This document shows positions 54,602 to 62,000 of a stretch of 64,000 nucleotides of DNA, piece by piece. The DNA comes from GCA-2862585 sp049890295 (GTDB lineage: Bacteria; Bacteroidota; Bacteroidia; Flavobacteriales; UBA7312), in NCBI GenBank assembly GCA_049890295.1, contig JBMHBP010000023.1, forward strand, positions 164,672 to 228,671, given 5' to 3'. Position 1 is the first letter of the stretch, and the number at the start of each line of letters is the position of its first letter. Position numbers and translations under genes: made by a program. The notes under the pieces were generated by a model. The model made no database searches, was not told the origin of the DNA, and worked only from the letters and a program-made list of their open reading frames with translations.

Positions 54602-55645
54602 TCATTCAACCCTCTCACTTAATGGTGAGAGGGTTTTTTTGTAGTCAATATCAAATATTTCTTTTTCAAATAAATTAGAGATTTTTGAATAAATCAGTTG
54701 TTCTATTGTACAATTGAATGCCATTTTTATGGGCTTTGAGTTTAGCCAATTGAAAAATGTATGTTTAGTGTATTGATTCAGACTATTAATCGACATTATG
54801 CCTAACAATTTTAAAGCTTTTACATTACAATATTGCTCATACTGATTAGCTAGTGGAATAACTAGTAATCGTTTTCCTAAAAATAGTGCTTCAGATGGGG
54901 TTTCAAAGCCAGCATTGCAAACTACTCCGTAGCATGAGGCTAAACTTCCAACAAAACCTTCGTTAGAAACTGGTTTAAAAACCACGTTGCCTTTCCTATA
55001 CTCTGACTTTACTTGTGGAGCAAATACATGAAAATCATAATATGTAAATGATAAGAAAAAAGACAGTAATATATCATTGTTTAAGTAAGGCAGGTAAACC
55101 GTAATATGTGATTGTTCAGTAACTGTTATTTCATATAATTTTTTCTTGATGATAGGCTCTGAAATATTTGCTGAGTACGATTTGAAATGCAAGCCTATAT
55201 AAGTAGTAGTAGGTGAAAAATATTTAATTATAAACTCTGCAAAAATATCTTTACGAATAGGTCTTGGTGTAAACTCGGAATAAAAAGAAGCTTGATGACT
55301 TATTTGTATCGATTTTAACTTATTAAGTTTAGCTCCCCAAGCGGTAATTGGCTCAAAATCAGAAATTATCAAATCATATTTAAAAAATGGAAGTGTAAAA
55401 ATATCTTTTAAAAAAGTATAGAGTCGAAGACACAACAAGGACTGCCACAGATCTATCTTTCCGTTTTTTGTTACAAACGAAATACCTGTTTTATGGAATT
55501 TTATTGGGAAAGACGGTCTTAAACTATAGTTTTTGGCTGAAACCAATACATCAACTTGACCATATTTTTTTAATAGAGGGTATATTGTTTCGGCTTTACT
55601 GATATGACCATTTCCTGTTCCCTGAATACCGTATAATATTTTCAT
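54602..55645 (-). CDS. Glycosyltransferase, MJ1255/TIGR00661-like
   Basis: 347 residues. It begins MKILYGIQGTGNGHISKAETI, the nucleotide-sugar-binding start of GT-B glycosyltransferases of the MurG-like MJ1255 group, and has the C-domain motif CYGVVCNAGFETPSEALFLGKRLLVIPLANQYEQ. It probably adds a sugar to a cell-envelope lipid or polymer; donor and acceptor are unknown. The 3' end is unusual: the last codons (KTLSPLSERVE) lie inside the tRNA-Phe terminator hairpin. It overlaps the LpxH-like gene by four bases. Confidence 0.88.
   Translation of the reverse strand: MKILYGIQGTGNGHISKAETIYPLLKKYGQVDVLVSAKNYSLRPSFPIKFHKTGISFVTKNGKIDLWQSLLCLRLYTFLKDIFTLPFFKYDLIISDFEPITAWGAKLNKLKSIQISHQASFYSEFTPRPIRKDIFAEFIIKYFSPTTTYIGLHFKSYSANISEPIIKKKLYEITVTEQSHITVYLPYLNNDILLSFFLSFTYYDFHVFAPQVKSEYRKGNVVFKPVSNEGFVGSLASCYGVVCNAGFETPSEALFLGKRLLVIPLANQYEQYCNVKALKLLGIMSINSLNQYTKHTFFNWLNSKPIKMAFNCTIEQLIYSKISNLFEKEIFDIDYKKTLSPLSERVE
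54608..54640 (+). terminator. Terminator of tRNA-Phe, embedded in the convergent glycosyltransferase gene
   Basis: AACCCTCTCAC (54608-54618), loop TTAATG, GTGAGAGGGTT (54625-54635), then T to 54640. It begins 10 bases after the tRNA. On the minus strand the same bases encode the last residues of the glycosyltransferase. Confidence 0.92.
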
Positions 55646-56457
55646 TTTATAAGCTCATTAATTAATCTAAAATCAAGCTCATCGATTTCTTCAAAATTTA
55701 AAGAAGCATTATCTATAAAATCCTCGTGATAATTAAAAATTCTCCAATTACCCTCATGATATTCTACAGCTGTTAAACTTTCTACCCAATCTCCTGAATT
55801 TAGATATACTACTTTACTGTCCTTTATTTTAATTTCTTTAATTACAGCTTGATGAATATGACCGCATGCTACCATTTCATAACCGTTTTCGATAGCTATT
55901 TCAGCAATAGTACTTTCAAAATCGCTAATAAACCGAACTGCTTTCTTAACGCTATTTTTAATTTTTCTTGAAAATGAAACCCTTTCTTTTCCAAGTTTAA
56001 ATAATATTTGGTTTAAAAATCTGTTAAGAACAATTAAAAAGTCGTATCCAATACCACCAAGTTTGGCTAACCATTTTGTTCTTTTCATAGTGAAATCAAA
56101 TATATCACCATGAAAAATCCACAACTTTTTATTTTCTATGTTAAGCACCAATTTATTTTTAAAATGTAGTTTACCAAGTGATAGTGGTGTGAACTTTCGG
56201 AGTAATTCATCATGGTTACCTGAAATGTAGTATACAGTAGTTTTTTTACTGGCTAAATCAATCAGTCGTTTAACAACTTTCATATGTGATTTTGGCCAAT
56301 AACGTTTTCTAAACTGCCATATATCTATTATATCACCATTAAGGACTAATATTCGTGGCTGTATGGAATTTAAATAATTCAGTAGTTCTAATGCATGACA
56401 TCCATAGGTGCCTAAATGAACATCTGAAATGATAACTAAATCAACTTTTCTTTTCAT
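55642..56457 (-). CDS. LpxH-like UDP-2,3-diacylglucosamine diphosphatase / calcineurin-like phosphoesterase
   Basis: 271 residues. Dimetal phosphoesterase motifs in order: IISDVHLGTYG, LNGDIIDIW, ISGNHDELL, IFHGDIFD and ACGHIHQA. The DIWQFRKRYWPKSHMK segment after GDIID is typical of the LpxH-like family. Such enzymes hydrolyse UDP-diacylglucosamine to lipid X in lipid A synthesis; the canonical LpxH assignment is not certain as this is a longer relative. It is followed by the glycosyltransferase, which fits an envelope role. Confidence 0.88.
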   Translation of the reverse strand: MKRKVDLVIISDVHLGTYGCHALELLNYLNSIQPRILVLNGDIIDIWQFRKRYWPKSHMKVVKRLIDLASKKTTVYYISGNHDELLRKFTPLSLGKLHFKNKLVLNIENKKLWIFHGDIFDFTMKRTKWLAKLGGIGYDFLIVLNRFLNQILFKLGKERVSFSRKIKNSVKKAVRFISDFESTIAEIAIENGYEMVACGHIHQAVIKEIKIKDSKVVYLNSGDWVESLTAVEYHEGNWRIFNYHEDFIDNASLNFEEIDELDFRLINELIK

Positions 56458-56556
56458 AATTGCAATAAACCAATTTTGAAAAGTAGAAGTGTTTATTTTA
56501 AGACAACTAATTATTAATATTACTAGTTGAAAATCTAGACTTATGTAAAATAAAAA

Positions 56557-57390
56557 TTAAATTATTTGCTTGAGGTCGCTCAACAAATCATATTGTTCTT
56601 CTGTCAAGTTATCAAAAATAACGCCAGCTAATTTAATTTTCTTTCTGTCCTTATCGATATTCCAGTAACTTGATTGAAGATTACTTTTACCATCATATTC
56701 GATATTTTCAAGCATGTATCTAATTGCATTTAATCGTGCTGTAAGTTTATTATTGGCATTGATAACAATCCAAGGGCAAAATTTTGATGATGTTTTTTCA
56801 AACATTTGGTTCTTAAAATAGGTGTAAAGCTTCCACTTTGATAATGATAACAAGTCATTTTTTGAAAGCTTCCAATATTTCAATAAGTGGTTACGCCTTA
56901 CATGAAACCGCTTTAACTGAGTATCTTTATCGATTGATAGATAAAACTTAATGATAATTAAACCATCTTTGATTAACTTTTTTTCCCAACTGTTGACCTT
57001 TGACATAAAGTATTGATACTGTGATTGAGTGCAATAACCCATAGTAGGTTGAACCATAGCTCTTGAATACCATGAACGGTCAAAGAAAACTATCTCACCA
57101 TTTTTAGGCAACCTTTTTTCATAGGTTTTGAACCACGATTTATTTTGCTTTTTAGTAGGTGAACCCAATTCAACAACTCGGTGATGTTTACTCATAAGAT
57201 TCTCAACAATTCGCTTGATTGCTGATCCTTTTCCTGCTGCATCTCTTCCCTCAAAAACAATAGCAATTCTTTTATTTTCCTTGAGTACCCATTCTTGCAA
57301 TTTTAATAGCTCAACTTGTAGTCTAAACTTTTCATTCTGATATTCAGAATCAGATATATTTTCAAAAGCTGAGTAATATTTAATGCTCAT
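56557..57390 (-). CDS. Polyphosphate kinase 2 family protein (PPK2)
   Basis: 277 residues. Walker A is IVFEGRDAAGKGSAIKRI, the Walker B/lid segment is EIVFFDRSWYSRAMVQPTMGYC, and the C-terminal part has KFYLSIDKDTQLKRFHVRR with a basic lid and SKFCPWIVINANNK. Members transfer phosphate between polyphosphate and nucleoside mono- or diphosphates; class cannot be told safely. A NUDIX hydrolase gene is 20 bases upstream, so the two are probably cotranscribed. Confidence 0.95.
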   Translation of the reverse strand: MSIKYYSAFENISDSEYQNEKFRLQVELLKLQEWVLKENKRIAIVFEGRDAAGKGSAIKRIVENLMSKHHRVVELGSPTKKQNKSWFKTYEKRLPKNGEIVFFDRSWYSRAMVQPTMGYCTQSQYQYFMSKVNSWEKKLIKDGLIIIKFYLSIDKDTQLKRFHVRRNHLLKYWKLSKNDLLSLSKWKLYTYFKNQMFEKTSSKFCPWIVINANNKLTARLNAIRYMLENIEYDGKSNLQSSYWNIDKDRKKIKLAGVIFDNLTEEQYDLLSDLKQII

Positions 57391-57410
57391 AATGTATTAA
57401 TAAATAGTAT

Positions 57411-57854
57411 TCAATTTAATTTTAAAGATAAATAAGCCTTTATTACTGGTTTAACATAATGCCTAGAATATTTAGCATATAGTTTGAAATTTGATATTGA
57501 AACCCAATGAGCATCCTCAATAGATTCATCTGCAGCAGGGAATAGACTTAAATCATCATTATCGTATCTCATTAAAAACCACTTTACTTTTTTTTTGATG
57601 GTCTTACCACTCTTTTTAGTAGTATATTTCGTTGAAATTAATGGTTTTATTAGATTTAGACTAGCCTCATTTACACCTGTTTCCTCTACCACTTCTCTTA
57701 AAGCAGCACTTTCGATAGTTTCATTAGGATCAAGCTTACCCTTTGGTAAGTCCCATAAATTTTTTCTGTAAATCAATAAAATTTCGTTATGCTTATTAAA
57801 AACTAACCCTCCCGCTGTAATTTGCTTCATTTTAAAATCAAGTTCAGAAATCAT
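57411..57854 (-). CDS. NUDIX hydrolase
   Basis: 147 residues. The Nudix box reads GKLDPNETIESAALREVVEETGV, matching GX5EX7REUXEEXGU, preceded by LIYRKNLWDLPKG. The preceding ITAGGLVFNKHNEIL fits the family start; the internal Met (MKQITAGG) could be an alternative start at about residue 9. It is similar to Ap4A-type or broad-spectrum nucleotide hydrolases; substrate not established. Head of the pair with PPK2. Confidence 0.92.
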   Translation of the reverse strand: MISELDFKMKQITAGGLVFNKHNEILLIYRKNLWDLPKGKLDPNETIESAALREVVEETGVNEASLNLIKPLISTKYTTKKSGKTIKKKVKWFLMRYDNDDLSLFPAADESIEDAHWVSISNFKLYAKYSRHYVKPVIKAYLSLKLN

Positions 57855-57932
57855 AATGTAAAAGTGCGTTTTATTTTAATTAAAGTGAGATGAGTGAAAA
57901 TTATTTTTAAACATGATTTTATTAAAACAACA

Positions 57933-57961
57933 TACAAATGAACAACATATTATCATTTGTA
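57933..57961. repeat. Perfect 9-base inverted repeat, possible operator
   Basis: TACAAATGA and TCATTTGTA separated by 11 bases, about one DNA turn between half-sites, which fits a dimeric regulator. No T-run follows. Function is inferred. Confidence 0.4.
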
Positions 57962-58078
57962 GAGAGAAATGAGTATTATTAAATAATTAATAAATTGAAT
58001 ACGTTGTTACTATTGTAGTTTTGAGTAAGACTATTAAATTCTACATTAATAAATGGTTACGTATTTGAATGGATTTAA

Positions 58079-58086
58079 TACCTTTG
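58079..58086 (+). promoter_or_regulatory. Candidate -7 box of the small lamin-tail gene
   Basis: TACCTTTG, exact match to TAnnTTTG, 38 bases before the ATG at 58125. A second exact match, TAATTTTG at 58114-58121, is only three bases before the ATG and would give a leaderless mRNA. Confidence 0.45.
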
Positions 58087-58124
58087 CTGAGCAATAATTA
58101 TGTCACTAAGAATTAATTTTGAAA

Positions 58125-58937
58125 ATGAAAACCTTTTCTGTATTGTTCGTTTGTTTTAGTTTTATTCAACTAAATGCACAGATCGTTATTTCTGAATTTT
58201 TATACAATGATCCTGGCTCAGGCAATGATAGTTTAGAATTTATTGAGTTATACAACTACACTGATTCTGATTTAGAATTAACCAACTACTCAATTTCAGA
58301 CGGTGTATCCTTTACATTTCCTCAATACACTCTAAATTCTAAGTCGTATGTAGTAATTAGTAAGTATCCAGAAACACTTAAAAGAGTTTTTAATATCACA
58401 AACGATAACCTTTTTGCTTGGTCAGATACAGGATCTGTTTCTCTAAACAACAATGGTGAAATCATACAACTATCTAACTCATCAGGCGTAGTCGTTGATG
58501 AGGTAGAGTATTTTGCTAATGCCGAATGGCACGATAGTCAAGCCGATGGTGGGGGTTACTCTATCGAAATTTGTGATTTCAATATTGATAATAATATTGG
58601 TGCAAATTGGACTGTATCGCCACAAACCGGGAATTTTATATACACAGGATTTGACCCTATTATAGAAGATCAACTAACTTCATTTAATGTATACGCCTCA
58701 CCTAATACTGGATGCTTTACCACTAACAATATTTTTAATTTTCATAACACATTTTCGGGTAAAAATACCTTCACAAATTATTTAAATGTTCCAAAAAACA
58801 GCAAGATATTTAATATAAATGGTCAGCATGTTTACACCACAAAATCTACTAATGAAGTTGTACAAACATCACATTGGAGAAAAGGAATTTATGTGTTAAA
58901 AAATGAACAAAATTTACTTAAAATATTCAAATATTAA
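58125..58937 (+). CDS. Secreted lamin-tail-domain protein
   Basis: 270 residues from the ATG at 58125; the in-frame TTG at 58119 is the end of a -7-like box. A signal peptide (LFVCFSFIQLNAQ) is followed by a lamin-tail domain (IVISEFLYNDPGSGNDSLEFIELYNYTDSDLELTNYSI ... SYVVISKYPE ... GEIIQLSNSSGVVVDEVEY). The C-terminus (KIFNINGQHVYT, WRKGIYVLKNEQNLLKIFKY) resembles a shortened T9SS sorting domain without the YPNP start. Probably surface-exposed; function unknown. It precedes a much larger protein with the same domain type. Confidence 0.87.
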   Translation: MKTFSVLFVCFSFIQLNAQIVISEFLYNDPGSGNDSLEFIELYNYTDSDLELTNYSISDGVSFTFPQYTLNSKSYVVISKYPETLKRVFNITNDNLFAWSDTGSVSLNNNGEIIQLSNSSGVVVDEVEYFANAEWHDSQADGGGYSIEICDFNIDNNIGANWTVSPQTGNFIYTGFDPIIEDQLTSFNVYASPNTGCFTTNNIFNFHNTFSGKNTFTNYLNVPKNSKIFNINGQHVYTTKSTNEVVQTSHWRKGIYVLKNEQNLLKIFKY

Positions 58938-59083
58938 GAGATTGTTAATTAAACCTTAATTAAATATTAAACACGCCTTTTAGAAGCCAATTTTTTTAAC
59001 TTTTTTTTATTTTAATTTTTTTATTTCATAACTAACACTTACATTGTAGGACTTAATTTTAAGCAAACCAAAACAATTAATTT

Positions 59084-62000
59084 ATGAAGCGAATTTTTAT
59101 TCTAGCATTGTTGTTTATTTCTACACTCAGCTTTGCACAAATTCCATTAACTTCACAAGGTTTTGAAGGCGAAGGTGATTGGACCTATTCCACTTACCCA
59201 TCATTTTACGATTTTTCACAAAATGGTGATGCTTTTACAATTTTGAGTACACCGTATCAGACCATGAGTGCTGCTACTGGCAATTCTTATGTTGTATTTC
59301 ATGACCTGCAGAATCCTAATGGAAACCCCCCTTTAGATGGTAATTACTACCATTATTTAACGATGTCTACGATTGTGGTTCCACAGCCGTCACCATCTGA
59401 TTTGAAACTATCATTTAACTATTTTGTTGATGGATTTCACTCCTCAGATTACATGGGCTATGAATTACAATTTAATGATGACACAACCTGGCATAGCAAC
59501 TGGGATTCATCATTAGACACCACTCACGATTTTTCAGCTTATCTTTCTAAAGAAACTGATGGTTTATGGGTCAATGAAGTTATTGATTTACCAGACACCA
59601 TTTCTTATCTTAGATTTAGAATTGGAGCAAAACAAAATGGTGATGACTGGGCTGGACTAGATGATCTAATGCTATTCTATGATGCAGGTGATTTTTTAGC
59701 TCCAAGTGTGGTTACAGCTAGTATTGCTGATAATCAAACAATTAACCTCACCTTTTCTGAAGAAATTCAAAATGCTAATGTAGAGGTAGAAGGTTACACA
59801 GTTGACAACTCCTATATTGGAGCTAATGGCAACGACTTAGTTGTTGTACTAACTTCTTCACTTACAGATGGTGATTATTTCAGCGTTAATGTAACTGAGG
59901 TTACAGACCAAGCAGGTAATGTTGGCACCGAAGTAGTTGAGAATTTAGTTCACAATAATCATCAAGGAAATCTTGTGGTAACCGAAGTAAACTACGATGA
60001 CCCGGGACAATACAACAATCTAGCATATTTTGAGATCTTTAACAATGGTAATTCAGCTTATCCATTAGGAGGGTTAGCTTTTAACCAAGGTATAAATATT
60101 GTATTCCCAGAGTATTCCTTAGGCGTTGGTGAATATGTTATTATCGCTAGACCAGCATTTTTCCAGAATGACGAATGTGGCGCATTAACATACGGTTGTG
60201 GTTTCCAATCCTATTTTGGATTTGCACCTGACTTTGAAATTTCATCAGGCTATTTAAGCACAGGTGGTGAAAATCTAGTTTGTGTTAATACAACTGATGA
60301 GGAAGTAATTAACTTCACCTATGACGATACAAATGGATGGCCAGAAATTCCATCTGGTACAGCCTACTCTATCAACCTTTGTGACCCGACTACCGATATG
60401 AATGACGGAAGCAATTGGACACTATCTTCATCTTTCCAGACAGCAGTCGAATCTTCTGATGCTGTACTTTCTCCATTAGGTTTGGCCGGTTTTACTCAAT
60501 ATTATGCCGATCCTGGCACATCATGCCCTGGAGAAGAAGCTATTAGCGGTTGTACAGACCCACTAGCTTGTAATTATGATGCAAGTCTTGGAGCTACTTC
60601 AGATGATGGTTCTTGTATTCTTCCTAATGACTGCGGTTCTTGTGAAGGTGACTTATCCTGTTTATTAAGTGTTACTGTTTCAGTAGATATGTCTGTCGAA
60701 GGTTTTGATCCAACAGATGGTATTGATTATGATGGTCTTGACGGAACTACTATGGCTATAAGAGTCGATGGTGGTTCATGGCAAGCAATGTCAGATGACG
60801 ATGCAGATGGTGTATGGACAGCCACTCTATTGGTTTTACCAAATAATACTTACTCATACAATTTTAATGATGGAGTTGGTAGTGGTTATGAATCAGGAAA
60901 TAGTTTAGAAGAATGCGGTGATGGCACTTACGGAAATGATAGAACATTCACAGTAGACTCTACAGACTTAATAATAGCAACAGTATGTTGGGAATCTTGT
61001 GATGTCTGTCCTGAAAATATACCAGGCTGTACAGATGAAACAGCCTCTAATTACAATTCTGCTGCAACTGAAGATGACGGCTCTTGTCACTACCCAGTTC
61101 CCATGCAGAATTTATTTTTCTCAGAATATGCTGAAGGAAGTAGTAATAATAAATATCTAGAAATTTATAATGCAAGTTCAGAAACAGTAAGCTTAACTGA
61201 CTATGCAATGCCTAATGTCTCTAATGCTCCATCAGTAGTTGGAGAGTATGAATATTGGAATACATTTGATGAGGGTGCAGAGATTGCTCCAAACGGAATT
61301 TATATTGTAGCACACCCATCTGCTGACCCATCAATTTTAGCTTTAGCTAACATGACACATTCATATTTAAGTAATGGTGATGACGGTTATGCTTTAGTTT
61401 ATGGTACACAAGACGATTTCGTCATATTGGACTTTATTGGTGATTTTAATGGTGATCCTGGAAGTGGATGGGAAGTTGCTGGAGTTTCAGATGCAACAAA
61501 AGATCATACCTTAGTTAGAAAGTGTTCGGTAGAGTCTGGTAATACTGACTGGACAGCGTCTGCTGGAACAAGTACTGATGATTCAGAATGGATTGTTCTT
61601 GATCAAAATGACTGGACTGACTTAGGTTCACACACATCGGTTTGTCCAACAGTTTTAGGCTGTACAGATTCTGAAGCTAGTAATTATGATGCTAGTGCTA
61701 CAGAAGATGATGGATCATGTGAATACCTAGTAATTGAGGGTTGTACAGATTCTGATGCTAGTAATTACAATCCAGATGCTAATCAGGACAATGGCACTTG
61801 TGAATATCCGCCATCATACTCACTCACAGTCACTGTAGACATGAGTGTTGAAGGCTTTACTGCCGGAGATGGATCTACTTGGGATGGACTTGATGGTTCA
61901 TCAATGGCTGTTAGACTTAACAGTGGTATGTGGGCAGCTATGACAGACATGGGAGATAATGTTTGGAGCTACACATTTACTGAATTAGTAGCTGGAGATT

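Larger units (their letters stand above)
57855..58124. other. 270-base intergenic region with an inverted repeat and a promoter
   Basis: This is the longest gap without a gene. It is AT-rich, has no open frame worth calling, and separates the divergent NUDIX and lamin-tail genes. It contains a perfect 9-base inverted repeat (TACAAATGA at 57933-57941, TCATTTGTA at 57953-57961) and -7-like boxes at 58079 and 58114. Confidence 0.6.

Noticed and set aside
58945..58963. TTAATTAA twice, three bases apart, as a terminator after the small lamin-tail gene
   Set aside because: The palindromes are all A/T with no GC stem and no T-run directly after; this does not support a terminator.
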